Source: Saxidomus purpurata
Lineage: Eukaryota > Mollusca > Bivalvia > Venerida > Veneridae
Direction: 5' to 3'
Assembly: GCA_022818135.1 (NCBI GenBank)
Contig: JAFMSR010000019.1
Location: 35,213,723-35,277,722, forward strand
DNA length: 64,000 nt
A program made the translations under genes and the position numbers. The notes under the pieces were generated by a model, which saw only the letters and a list, made by a program, of their open reading frames with translations, did no database searches and was not told the origin of the DNA. Of this stretch, positions 45,089-56,739 are shown in pieces (the first letter of the stretch is position 1; the number at the start of each line of letters is the position of its first letter).

Positions 45089-46049
45089 ATAATATCAAAC
45101 AGGGAATGCCACGTACCAAAAACGCAGCCTCCCCAAAACGAGCCCCACAGCACCCAGAAGTGCACACCACCAACACACACACGCACACGCACACGCACAC
45201 GCACACACAGTTATCTGTAAGTCGACAACTATCAATACTACCTTAATCAAAAGAAAGGAAAACTGAATAATAGATAAGCCGTATTGGTATGTATATATTT
45301 CTGTAGTCCTGCACAGTTAATTTAAACTAGTGAATGGCAGGTAAATCTAGATGTGGTATAGAAGCTTTGATATACATGTATATAGTTTAATTAACGCTCA
45401 GAATTATGTGTGCATGTACATAAATTATATAATTTTTAAACGAAATTTATCTAAGGTGAAACAAATGTGAATCGTTCGTGATTAAGAAGGTATTCAGTGA
45501 AATTACATCATAAATTTGAAAATCAAACAACACACTCTTAAATCGAGCTTTATACGTTTCGTAAATATCCGCAATTTTCCGTAACATACATTATATGACA
45601 AGACAAGACTACAGAAAAGTGCATATTGCATTTCCTGTGTTTAAAGCAATACAGACAGACAAATTGTCATAAAACTACTATCCTCAAATGCCTGAAACTA
45701 GGTCACCATAACTTTAAACAAACAACTAATGAGAGCATTTCTAGAACTCCTGTATATGTGTAAAGTTTGACTCAACAACTTATTAGACAAACATGTATGG
45801 ACAAATTTCCCTTTCCAGAACCCGCCACAACCATCAAAGCAAGCGTTAGAAAATAATACTTGATTCAGTTCAGACTAATCACCTAAGAACCCGTTGTAAA
45901 GGGGAAAAACTCATTAACCAGCACAAATCCTTTTTGAAAATCCACTGGAATCGAAAATTGTTGCAAACAGTTATATGGAAATAACTGCCTTTATCAATTA
46001 AGCTAATTTACGAAGAATTACATACATCTGGTAAAGGAGTCAAACGTAA
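44111..46049. other. 5' flank of CPT1, probable promoter side
   Basis: No coding exon recognised. Contains poly-A (about 45064-45090) and a (CA/CG)n microsatellite at 45173-45208. The CPT1 promoter should lie here, but no TATA box or initiator can be assigned. Confidence 0.4.
45173..45208. repeat. CA-rich microsatellite
   Basis: Run of ACACAC and GCACAC dinucleotides. Confidence 0.9.
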
Positions 46050-46545
46050 GACCCTTTGTCAGACCTAATTTAGAATACTTATCAATAGTTTGGTACCCTA
46101 GATTAAAAAAATAACAAAGGGCAATTGAAAATGTCCAGAGACGTGCAACACGTATGGTTAAAGGTCTAAATAATAAAACTACACAGAAAGATTAATTGCT
46201 TTAGGACTTCCAGGTTTAGAATATAGAAGGCTCAGGTCAGATTTAATACAAACATACAAAATTATATATAGCCATGATAAAATAGAGAAAAACAAAGTGT
46301 TTCCGCCACCGTCAACTGTATCCCAACAATTAAGGGGTAACTCCCTTAACATTAACAAAAACACTCCAGAACCGAACCTAGGCGAGATACCTTCAGCCAG
46401 AGGGTTGTAGACATCAGGAATAAGCTACCAGAGTCCATAATTATGGCACCCTCTATCAACTCCTTTAAACATCGTCTTAACAAAGTCTTGGTTGGGAGAC
46501 CAAATAAATTTAGTTCGAATTACTTCAGTCCGTATACTACATTAT
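46050..46545 (+). pseudogene. Decayed 3' end of a non-LTR retrotransposon
   Basis: Fragments of the typical C-terminus of Jockey/CR1-like polyproteins appear in different frames: FVRPNLEYLSIVWYP, then IENVQRRATRMVKGL, then RLIALGLPGLEYRRLRSDLI, then FSQRVVDIRNKLPES and APSINSFKHRLNK. Several stops and at least two frame changes show it is dead. Confidence 0.8.
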
Positions 46546-47261
46546 AGTGTCGCTGTGTAAATAAACTGCTCATTTTCGAAAAAGTTACTTCCCTTATATA
46601 TTAAACGCCATTTGTAGCACCATAAAGTGCGGAAGAAAATTACTTGATCGTCTGGGAGAAAACAAGAACAAAACCGTATGCATTCCATCAGTTTCTGTTG
46701 AACACTACTTATTATCAAAAGAAACAATTTACTTCTAAAGCACAGTCGATGATTTAAAGTAATCATGCCACAGTAGTGTTGCCAACAGGCCAAGTCTGGA
46801 CAAGTCGACCTAGAATGACCATATCAATAATTTCTAGGCAGTTCAGTATAGTCTGAAACTCTGATTAGACAGACAGGGTGTTTGGTAGGCTTTGAAAATC
46901 AAGGGTCATTGACTCTTCAGCCTAAATTTTCAAGGGTCAAAATCAACTTTTCAAGAGTCAAAGTGACAATTTAAAGGGTCAAGTCAATCTATCTATCTAG
47001 GGATAAATTTTGGGCGCAATTCCGCGATATTCTTGCATGATTTCCCCAAAAATTGCATTCATTTTCATCAATAGCGATTTAAAATCGCATGAAGTACTTA
47101 GTTCAACTCGAATGCCTTGCCGACAACAAGGTTAGACAAGTATTTGCAAATGCGTCGAGAGTAACGTCCCTTGAATTCTTAGTCATCTGGACGCTTATTG
47201 ATAAGCGTGCAAGATGCAAGCTTTTCTGCAAATGTTGAGTAGATGAAATCTTAAGTAAAAT

Positions 47262-47442
47262 GCCACCTAAAAAGAAACTCCCGACCGCTCGGAAGCGAGT
47301 CTCTTAGTAAATTCCTTGTTTCGGGGAAAGATGCAAACAATAATAATGTAACATCTCAGTCCGATTCAGAGACCAACAAGTTAATCAACGACAACCTATC
47401 TCAGATACAATCTGAAAACATGGGGGAAAAAATCCCGTGAAG
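47262..47442 (+). pseudogene. Frameshifted N-terminal fragment of a possible transposase
   Basis: ATG opens MPPKKKLPTARK; after a one-base shift the frame continues ESLSKFLVSGKDANNN to LINDNLSQIQSENMGEKIP and then stops. Lies inside the hAT-like element, so a transposase N-terminus is the simplest reading. No domain is recognisable. Confidence 0.35.
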
Positions 47443-47473
47443 TTTCAACCTAAACACGTAAAACAGTAGGATA

Positions 47474-47996
47474 TCAGTCAGTAGGGCTGACTATTGCAGC
47501 CAAATTTACTATCACGATAGTTATCGATAGTTAAAAACACTATCACGATAGACTATCAATAGTTGGCCTTACTATCGCGATAGTTTCGATAGTTTACAAA
47601 CTATACATTTTTACTTAGTTGATTCAATTTGTTTTTATCAATACCTGTAATAAACAGATAAATTATGAAATTGTTACATGTTTTACTTTACTGGACAAAC
47701 TTTGACATTGCCTTCACAATAAACAAAAGATAAATTACAATACCCTAAGCTTCAATGACTTACAAATAATTTGAAATAACAATTAACTTATATGTTAAGA
47801 TGCTACAGAACTGAAACAGAGAACGAAATAACGCATCCAAAAAATGAAAATAAAACTATCGAGAAAAGTCGATAGCTGTCCAGACTATCGGCGATATTAT
47901 CGATAGTGTGAAATTGCTATCGACTATTGACTATCGGGCCTGATACAATCGCGATAAGTCGATAGTATCGACTATCGTTACACCCCTATCAGTCAG
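47474..47996. mobile_element. hAT MITE with 8-bp target duplication, nested
   Basis: Element 47482-47988, ends TAGGGCTG and ACACCCCTA, flanked by TCAGTCAG on both sides (47474-47481 and 47989-47996). Interior dominated by ACTATCG and CGATAG motifs. Confidence 0.85.
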
Positions 47997-49244
47997 TAAT
48001 CATGACTTGAGTGTTGATTCTTGTACTTACTGTCTGCAGTGCAGTATATGCTATACAGTTAAGCATTTTTGTGTTTTCTGGTTTGGTTCAAAATTCAGAA
48101 TGAAAATTGAATCTTTGCAATACATTATATGTTCAGCACAGCTCTTCTGTTCTTATAACCACTTTACATGACATTATGTAATCAACAGTATTTTCCTTCA
48201 TATTTGAAATGTAAGTCGAGAGATACATTTTGTTTATTAAAAATATCTCATAGATATTGGTAAAAATCTCATAGGTTTTGGGCAATAGGGATTTTTCTCC
48301 CATATGTTTTGATGACAAAAATTATCCCTGCTATCTATAATACTCCAAGACAATCAGTGCTGATTATGATACGGAGGCGCAGGTCGTGTGCAAGTCAAGG
48401 GTCATTGGGTTCAGGTAATATATCATAGGCTTGCATATCATACTTTTCTGTTTGTGTCCTGCTGCTTTTCAGTCATATTTTCTAATGATTCTTAAATTAG
48501 ATAGTTGCTCATCCCTTTCCTAGGCATTACGTTGTTCCCTGTTTGTCACATATTTTTGCGACCTCGCATGTATGTGATTTTCCATCATGCCTCCCTGAAT
48601 TTAACGGTTTTAATACAAAAGTTTATTCAAATATTGACTAGCAATGACAAATACTGAAGGTGCAGGATACATAACTCTCTGACATCAGTGCTGGTCAAGT
48701 TCTATCAAGTTTTACATATGAAAGCATTTGCGAAAGTCAGTAATGACATATGATTATCGGAAAAACAGAAAAACATTTAATTGTCTTGATTTTATGCTTC
48801 TTGCGATCTGTGAATTACAATACACAGAGTTGTGTCAGAGTTGGTCGGTCATTAGTCTGTGTTTGAAACAGTAATAGAAATTTGCCGAGGTCTATCATTC
48901 CTTATCAATTAACACCTTTGATAAGAAGCGAGAAGGCCACATGCTGGTTGATAGGTAGTGACTAAGGAGCTCCGCCTTCTGTTGTATATTAACCAACAGA
49001 TGACAATCAATTTTTGACTGCCGGTGTAATCTCCGAGACTTGATAAGCCGCCAACATGTTATCCAATAGAGGACGGTTGGATTTTGATTGACATGGCGAA
49101 ATTGATGAGACCGGAGACGCATGATAAAAATTCTCGTGGGTCAAGTTGACGCTTGGCATTTTATTGCGGTCAAATATGGGTATTTCTCAATTTTCACGGG
49201 TCAAGACCCGAGGTCTCGGGTCAATCGAAAACATCCTGGACAGA

Positions 49245-50215
49245 AGTAGTCATAATATTTAGTCATTTTAGTTTCAGGTTAAAAAATTAGGAACTACACT
49301 CACCCAAAATGAAAACTTTACACTTTTATTATATAAATATTTAACGCAATATTAAATCAATGTATTTCACTCTGACTATGTAAAATAAGACAAATAACAA
49401 AGGCAATAATAGGCCTTAAAGTTAAAGTCATTTATCAAGCATAAAAGGGAGATGACTCATACTGTGAAAACAGAGAGTTTAGCTGAAACAAAATTGGTTG
49501 TCAAGACAATATATTCTTTTTTCTGTCAGTTGAGAGAAACTAATGTCAAGACTAGAAAACTCAACAATGTTTTATGAAAACACAATGCAAAAGCGAGAGT
49601 TGAGACTCCTAAGATTCAAATTCCTAAATTACCTCCCTTTGAATTGAAAATAAAGTTGAATTTATGACCTATAGCCAGTGGTAGCCAGGTGACCAATATA
49701 GAGCCATCTTGACAATCTTGCTTGATTATGTTAAGTTTTTGTGTTGCCCTTTTGGAGAAAAAGTGATACATAGTGATCACTTTGTCTGTCGATCTATTCG
49801 TTCGTCACGAAAACTTAACGTTGGCTATGACTTTGCCATTTTGTAAGATTTCTTCATCAAACTTTCAAATTACATTGTTTATGACAAAAGGGTCGTGATG
49901 TCATCAGATTTTGTAGGTCAAGGTCATATTTGACAGAGTTATGCCCTTTTTGTAGTTGGTTTTTGTCACAAAATTATTGGTTATTCTGACAAAGTGAAAG
50001 ATACAAGTGTTCTACTGAACTTAATCTAATTGAAACTTAAAATTCAAGGCGACAGTGATACTGTTGCATTTGTTTATTTTGAGTGGCAGTGACATCTCTT
50101 ATTTTCTGTAAAATTTAAAGTCCTGATACTGTCACAAATCACCAAATTCCTGCCCCATTTGGCCTTGTATGCTGTTAAGACACTAGGTTTAAGTAGAATC
50201 ACATTTTACAGCACT
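49245..50215. other. Upstream region of the zinc-finger gene
   Basis: No exon seen. A repeat 3' module near 49685-49730 (GGTGACCAATATAGAGCC) and bivalve-type repeat text with TAGGTCAAGGTCA near 49915. Confidence 0.45.
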
Positions 50216-50231
50216 TTTACATCTTTTGCAG
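50216..50231 (+). promoter_or_regulatory. Putative 3' splice site in the 5' UTR of the zinc-finger gene
   Basis: A pyrimidine-rich stretch ending TTTTGCAG, 115 bp upstream of the start codon. Not confirmed by an upstream exon. Confidence 0.35.
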
Positions 50232-50346
50232 TGTGTTGTCAAAGAAGAAGATGAAGTTTTGGTTTTGCAAGGTCATCCGCTGAAGTATGTTACAAATAAA
50301 AGAGTTGTTCTTGTTGGCCTGTTAAAGAGTACATTATTATATAATA

Positions 50347-52233
50347 ATGGATGCCAACAGTAAAACTGGAACAGTGACTGTGAAGCAGGAAGGCGTTGAA
50401 GATGCTGAGAGTATAATAACTGAGCAGTCAGATGACATGTTTGACAAGTTTTTGATAGTGAAGGTGGAGAAAAGAACTGACGGATATCAAAATGATGAAA
50501 ATGGAAATTTTGAGAGGAATGGGATAGACAGGGAGGAAGATGACTTTGTTGAGAGGAATGGGATAGACAAGGAGGAAGATGACTTTGTTGATGTTGTAAC
50601 AGTGCATGATACACATGTAACAGAAATTAGTGATAGAGAAAAGCGAGAGCTGGAACTTGTAATTTGTGATGATGAAAATACGATGATTGGAAATGGTGAA
50701 TCAGAAGGCTTGAACAATTGTCATTCTGAAGAGAGTGATAGTTCTTCATACACATGTGCTTTATGTAAGCAAACCCTTCTGGGATCAGATGCATCTAAGA
50801 TTCATTTAGAGGGACATATTAGTGCAAATAGTTTTCACTGTCTTGACTGTGAAGCGCAGTACACAGCAGAGTGTTTACAGAGTGAACATACATTGATTGT
50901 TCTTGAAATCGTTGGACACACTTTGGAAGGAAGACTTTATAGATATATCGGTCATTGCCAACTCTTGGTCAGAGGGAACTCTGCTAATAGTTCATTACAA
51001 ATTGATGAGTTCTCCAAGGGGGAACGAACGCATTTAAATTCTTCCCGAGATTCATTAAGTGTTTCAACCAGTGCGGATGCTAGTGTAGAATCTAAAGGAA
51101 ATCCTATGACAGATATAAATGCACAATCAGAGGCACATCGTGAAAAACCTGTCCCAGAAAGTGCAGGTGGTATAACAAAAAGCAATTGTCATCATTTTGA
51201 GGCAGCATCACTGAAAAAGAAAAAAACTTTTAGTGTAGAAAGGCCGTACATATGTATGATTTGCTACAGAAGGTTTAACACTGATAATGATTTAGGTGAG
51301 CATTTACTTTTACATAACCAAGTGCAATCTTATGTCTGTCCGAATTGCAATCTTCCTTTTGTTAAAGAGAATCAGCTGAGAACACATTTAAAGCAGAATG
51401 AAACCACGGGCTGTGAACTACATGTTTGCACTTTCTGTAACAAATTGTATAAAAGGCAAGATCTAATGAGGTCACACATGTATAAACACACAGGCAGAGG
51501 TGCGTACGAATGTCAACTCTGTAAAAAGAAATGGAAAAACAAGTCTATACTGAAAAGGCATTTAGCATCACACGGAAGTGTGAAAAAATTCCCCTGCTCC
51601 GTATGCAACAAGCTGTTTTCAACGGCAAACAGTCTTAAAGTTCACATGAATATTCACACTGGAGAACGATCGTTTGCATGCACTTTATGTAATAAGGTGT
51701 ACTCGGAACAAAGATTCCTTAGAGTACACATGTGCTCTCATACTGGTGAAGGAAATTACGCCTGCAAAATATGCTCAAAGTCATTTTATTCGGCAAGTCA
51801 ACTCAAATTACACACGTATAAACATACCGGGGAAAGGCCACATGTATGTAGCATTTGCAACGAGGCATTTTTAGTGAAAAATTCTTTGTTGAGGCATATG
51901 TATAGACATGATGGATTGAAACCACATGCATGCATAACATGTGGTAAAACTTTTGTCTTGAAACAGGACTTGAGCGAGCATTTGAAGACACATGCTTTTA
52001 GGAGTCACATTTGCAAAATGTGTAATCGAGGATTTACAACTGGAGCATATTTGAACAGACATATGAAACAGCAGTGTGCTGGTGCCAAAGGACAATTTGA
52101 ATGTAATACTTGTAAGTTAAAGTTTACAAAACGTTTTAGTCTTGCAAGGCACAGAGCTAAACAGCATGGGAAAGGTAGCAATCCGTTTGCAAGGCTCATT
52201 GTGCAAACAGATGCTGGTTCGTCTAGTAGTTAG
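50347..52233 (+). CDS. C2H2 zinc-finger protein, 628 residues
   Basis: A probable nuclear DNA-binding protein; the target is unknown and I assign no ortholog. Residues 1-134 are acidic and include a 13-residue unit (ERNGIDREEDDFV) repeated twice. A degenerate finger lies at 135-157 and another possible one after it. A low-complexity serine-rich linker precedes the main array of about eleven fingers from residue 301 (YICMIC) to about 607 (FECNTC to HRAKQH). Several have the classic CxxC, F or Y, L, HxxxH pattern and HTGER linkers; one near the end is C2HC. The start at 50347 is supported by an in-frame TAA at 50323-50325. Unlike CPT1, the whole product is read from one uninterrupted frame; an acceptor-like TTTTGCAG ending at 50231 suggests a 5' UTR intron. 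Real-gene confidence is high; function is open. Confidence 0.92.
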   Translation: MDANSKTGTVTVKQEGVEDAESIITEQSDDMFDKFLIVKVEKRTDGYQNDENGNFERNGIDREEDDFVERNGIDKEEDDFVDVVTVHDTHVTEISDREKRELELVICDDENTMIGNGESEGLNNCHSEESDSSSYTCALCKQTLLGSDASKIHLEGHISANSFHCLDCEAQYTAECLQSEHTLIVLEIVGHTLEGRLYRYIGHCQLLVRGNSANSSLQIDEFSKGERTHLNSSRDSLSVSTSADASVESKGNPMTDINAQSEAHREKPVPESAGGITKSNCHHFEAASLKKKKTFSVERPYICMICYRRFNTDNDLGEHLLLHNQVQSYVCPNCNLPFVKENQLRTHLKQNETTGCELHVCTFCNKLYKRQDLMRSHMYKHTGRGAYECQLCKKKWKNKSILKRHLASHGSVKKFPCSVCNKLFSTANSLKVHMNIHTGERSFACTLCNKVYSEQRFLRVHMCSHTGEGNYACKICSKSFYSASQLKLHTYKHTGERPHVCSICNEAFLVKNSLLRHMYRHDGLKPHACITCGKTFVLKQDLSEHLKTHAFRSHICKMCNRGFTTGAYLNRHMKQQCAGAKGQFECNTCKLKFTKRFSLARHRAKQHGKGSNPFARLIVQTDAGSSSS

Positions 52234-52485
52234 GTAGTTAATCGCGAGAAAGTTGTTGACAAGGCAGATAATTGATCTTATTTGTAGAGAAAATTATGAA
52301 GGTTGTAGAATTTCGGTATATGGACTGTCAAGTGAAGACAATTACGAGATACATTGACCTGAGGGTAATTGGAAAGTTGTTAATATAAGGTCGGATGTTT
52401 GTAGAACTGAGATGAACGAAATTAGTTTTTAGAGAAGAGATAATCAGGAAAGTTTTGTGTGATTGGAACAGTTATGTATTATTGA

Positions 52486-52491
52486 AATAAA
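52486..52491 (+). terminator. Polyadenylation signal of the zinc-finger gene
   Basis: AATAAA 253 bp after the stop codon in an AT-rich 3' region, the first clear hexamer downstream. Confidence 0.6.
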
Positions 52492-52499
52492 GAGTAAGT

Positions 52500-53155
52500 G
52501 TGACTGCACTGTTCAGAGATTTACATAGGAAATACAAATGTATCATTATTCTGAGAATGTTTATTAATACCTCAAATTCTCTACCTTAGTAATGTTTGTA
52601 AATGCATTGACATTTTGATTGGATACAATGTGAATTATACAATGTATATTATGTCAGATTATCATCTGAACAGCCAGCAGCATCGTAGTAAGGGTGACAT
52701 TACAAATTACATGTTTCGCAAATCCCTAACTTTGCAAATCAACGTTTCTTGAAAGATTTAAATTCGATTAATATCATGAGATTTTAGTTCTGTGAACTTG
52801 AATTCAAACTTAGTTTAATTATGAAGGTACGTTATATATGTATATATTCCGAGCCTCTGTTGGTAATTGGTTAACGTTGTTGACTTGAAGTTCAATGCCT
52901 CTTTTCAACGGGTTGGATTTGCACGATGTTTAATTGCAAGCCTTTGGGTTGCTTTTGGAGTGACATTTTATGTTGAAGTAGTTTTTATTTAGCACTATGT
53001 TAAACACATCTGTTAACGTTCTGGTCTCATAATCCACTGTTGAGTTTCATGAAGGTCATAGTTTGATTGCCTAAATATAGACAACTAAGTACAGTGCTAC
53101 GTCACTTTCAACTCTGACTGGCTTCAAAAGTGCTCATTAGGCCAAAAATAATAAT
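52500..53155. other. Region after the zinc-finger gene
   Basis: AT-rich; about 52855-52925 resembles a worn S2 SINE head (GAGCCTCTGTTGGTAATTGG). Nothing else seen. Confidence 0.4.
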
Positions 53156-53159
53156 GGTT

Positions 53160-53436
53160 TGGTTTCCGGTCTCCAGCCCCCCCCCCACCCCCCAAAAAAG
53201 AGGGTAGGTAGGTAGGAAAATGTTTTTTTTCTTTTCTTTTATTTTTGTAAGCGAAGGTTGTGACTATCTTTATAAGCCCCTATTTTTTTACAGGAGGGAT
53301 AAGCAACTAAAATAATACTTACTTTTATATTAGAATATATCGTCCAATGAACAAAACGTAAAGTTGGAAATTTACCCCCAATAAAAAGTTTAGGGTCTGG
53401 GGGTAAACAAGAGAGTAGGTAGGGAGACCGGAAACG
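53160..53436. mobile_element. Small element with 13-bp inverted ends
   Basis: GTTTCCGGTCTCC on the left and GGAGACCGGAAAC on the right, with poly-C and GTAGGTAGG inside. It shares AAAGTTGGAAAT and AAACAAGAG text with the end of the neighbouring B repeat. Confidence 0.65.
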
Positions 53437-53439
53437 GAT

Positions 53440-54890
53440 TTTTAGCTCACCTGGCTACGCCAGGGTGAGCTTTTCTAAATGATGATTGTCCGTCGTTCGT
53501 CGTCTGTCGTCCGTCGTCCGTCAACATTTTGATTCAAATGACATCTCCTCTGAAACCACTAGGCCAATGTTGATAAAACTATGCAGGAATGTTCCTTGCA
53601 TGAAGCTCTACCAAAATTGTTCAAAGAATTCAATTCCATATAGCTATGGCAAAAAATAGGAAAAACTTTAAAAAGCTACTCTGAAACCACAAGGCCTAGA
53701 GCTTAGATATTATTGGCATGTAGCATTGTCTAGTGGACCTCTAACAAGATTGTTCAAATTATGACCCCCAGGCGCGGGTGGTCACTTAGTTTTGCATGGG
53801 TTTATATAGGAAAAACTTTTAAAAATCTTCTTCTCTGAAACCACAAGGCCTAGAGCTTAGATATTTGGCATGTAGCATTGTCTAGTGGACCTCTACCAAG
53901 ATTGTTCAAATTATGACCCCCGGGTCAAAATTGACCCCGCGTGGGTGGTCACTTAGTTTTGCATAGGCTTTATATAGGAAAAACTTTAAAAATCTTCTTC
54001 TCTGAAACCACAAGGCCTAGAGCTTAGATATTTGGCATGTAGCATTGTCTAGTGGACCCATAAGATTGTTCAAATTATGCCCCCCGGGTCAAAATTAGTT
54101 TTACATAGGCTTATATAGGAAAAACTTTGAAAATACTTCTCTGAAACCACAAGGCCTAGAGCTTAGTGGACCTCTAACAAGATTGTCCAAATTATGACCC
54201 CTGGGTCAAAATTGACCCCGCGGGGGTGGTCACTTAATTTTGCATAGGCTTATATAGGAAAAACTTTAAAAATCTTCTTCTCTGAAACCACAAGGCCTAG
54301 AGCTTAGATATTTGGCATGTAACATTGTCTAGTAGACCTCTACCAAGATTGTTCAAATTATGACCCCAGGGTCAAAATTGACCCCGCACGGGTGGTCACT
54401 TAGTTTTGCATTGGCTTAATATATAGGAAAAACTTTAAAAATCTTCTTCTCTGAAACCACAAGGCTTAGAGCTTAGATATTTGGCATGTAGCATTGGCTA
54501 GTGGACCTCTTCCAAGATTGTTTAAATTATGCCCCTGGGGTCAAGATTGACCTTGCACGGGGTGGGGGGGGGTCACTTAGTTTTACAAAGGCGTTATATA
54601 GGAAAACCTATTGAAAATAACATTCTCTAGAAATCTTCCACCAGGCCAAGCTTAGATACCAAGGCATGTAGCGATAAGTAGGCCATCTTCTTCAAGCTTG
54701 TTTACAAGGTAAGCCACGGGTAAAAATTTACCTTGCCTTGGGGTCACTTGTTTTACAAAGACATATATAGGAAAACCTATTGTCCATATGAACAATAACT
54801 AAAGTTGGAAATCTTCCACCAAAAAAGTTAGGGACTTGGACTTGTACCAAACAAGAGGGATAGTAGGGCCATCTTGGCCCTGTTGTTTTA
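53440..54890 (+). mobile_element. B-type hairpin-ended repeat, longest copy
   Basis: 5' hairpin AGCTCACCTGGC-TAC-GCCAGGGTGAGCT, tract GTCCGTCGTTCGTCGTCTG, about seven units of about 155 bp (CTCTGAAACCACAAGGCC, TTGGCATGTAGCATTG, TTCAAATTATGACC), 3' hairpin GGGCCA-TCT-TGGCCC and TGTTGTTT. Confidence 0.92.
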
Positions 54891-54899
54891 TACATTTAG

Positions 54900-55920
54900 A
54901 CATAAAACATATGTTGTTGTATTATGGTACTCGCCTTGGTGTATGAACCATCTAAAGCATGAAGCTTTTATTTCAAAATTATTTCATTATGAAGTGTTAT
55001 TCTTGTAGTCACACGTACCATGTCCACAGCTCTAATTTATCTTGTCTTTGAAGATCTATGATGAAGTGGTGTACAAGTGCAGAATATGCTGTTAACTTGT
55101 TCCGAAATTTTGTTTTTACGTTAGCCTGGATTTTTTGAAATTTATTATCAACATTTTCTTGTAGTATTTTCCTCAGTTTCTATTTATCTCTTTCTTTCAT
55201 CTAGCCGATACTTATAGGTTAAAGCAGCTATAAATCGAGGTTTAAACGTAAGAGTGGTGCATACTTGCATATGATTATTTATACACAGCTTTGATAAGCT
55301 TCATGTTTATGTGATAGTTAGCAGTTAGTTTTATTTTAGATTCCTTTGTAAATTTTTAAACTTTATATATTTTGATCATATAATTATGATCTTTTATGAA
55401 TAAGAAAGATGATATTGCCCTTCAAAAAGACCATCATGGTTTTTAGAACACTTGTGTTCAATGGTGAGCTATTGTAATCAACGATTGCCCAGTGTCCGTG
55501 TATTCTATCTTTCTCTCAGTCAACACATTCTTGTAAGCACTCTATAGACCACATTTGAAGTTCAGTCTTGATGAAACTTTGTGTCAATACTCACATCGAT
55601 GAAATCTCGATTGAGATAAATACTTGATCATCTGCTGTAAAAAATCTAGGTCACCAGGTCAAATTGTAGAACAACATTGTAACCAGTCTTAGAGGCCACA
55701 TTTTCTACATGATCTATATGAAATATAATTTTCTGGGTCAAATTTGAATCTTTGAATTTATAACGCATGTTAAATCAAAGAAAAATCATGTAAACACACC
55801 AGAGGCTACATTTACTACCCATATTTCATGAAAATTGGTCAGAATGTTTGTCTTGATGATTTCTTGGTAACATTCGAATATTGGTCACAAGGAGTTTAAG
55901 TCAAAAATAAGAATAACCTA
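54900..55920. other. No gene; partial H-type repeat
   Basis: About 55410-55900 has H-family text (GGTGAGC, AGGCCACATTTTCTACATGA, TTGGTCAGAATGTTTGTC). The rest is featureless. Confidence 0.4.
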
Positions 55921-56730
55921 AGAGAAATAGCTGAGCATACATTAGTGTATTTTCATTCTTATGTAAGAGAAATAACTCGGTACACATTGGTGTATTTTGT
56001 TTCTAATATTTAAATAAGAGAAATAACTCGGAATACGTTGATGTATTTTCATTCTTTTATAAGAGAAATAACTAGATACACATTGGTGTATTTTTTTCCA
56101 AGATTATAAGAGAAATAACTCTGAATGCATTTTCATTCTTTTATAAGAGAAATAACTCTGTATACAGTGATGTAATTTCATTCTTATATACTTAACGAAA
56201 CTACTAACGCACCACCTGCCTTTTTCCTTCTGTTTTTAATAATCGTCTGTTCTAGTATATGCCAGCTTATTTTTAGCTATCGGTGAACGAAAGCTATCAT
56301 GTCTAGCATATATGAAGGCATTAAGTAGTTACTTCCGATATATGGTTTTCAAAATGATCGAGTACACTTTACATGGCAGATAATTTTAATTTAACGCTTA
56401 AACCTCCGTATACTTAACATGTGTTATTGCCTTGATGCTCTTCCATGGGAAACCTATCCTCAAATTCTCTTCCATATGAAAGTTGTATTACACGATCATT
56501 TTGAAATTGGTGTAACGAAAGTACCTACCCAATGACTTCATTATGCAAGATATGTTATTCGTGCATCGCTAGCTTAACATAAGCTGGCAGATAGTGGAAG
56601 GGTCGGTTATAAAATGATAAAAGAAAAATGTAGATGGTGCATTAGAAGGTTCGTTTAGTATATAAGAGAAATAACTCTGTATACATTGGTGTATTTTCAT
56701 TCTTATATAAGAGAAATAACTCTGTGTATT
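55920..56730. repeat. Minisatellite TAAGAGAAATAACTC, interrupted
   Basis: About six units of 45-60 bp at 55920-56190 and two more at 56660-56730: TAAGAGAAATAACTCGGTAC, TTGGTGTATTTTCATTCTTA. A lone unit recurs near 58240. Confidence 0.85.
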
Positions 56731-56739
56731 TTCATTCGT

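Larger units (their letters stand above)
46874..49238. mobile_element. Decayed hAT-like transposon, about 2.4 kb
   Basis: Short inverted ends CAGGGTGTTT (left) and AAACATCCTG (right) with GGGTCA-rich subterminal text on both sides. Flanks AGACAGAC and GGACAGAA match at 6 of 8 positions, as a worn 8-bp duplication would. It holds a broken reading frame at 47262 and a nested MITE. Confidence 0.55.

Noticed and set aside
50273..50717. Minus-strand frames over the zinc-finger start
   Set aside because: Antisense shadows of the 628-residue frame, repeating only because of the 39-bp duplication.
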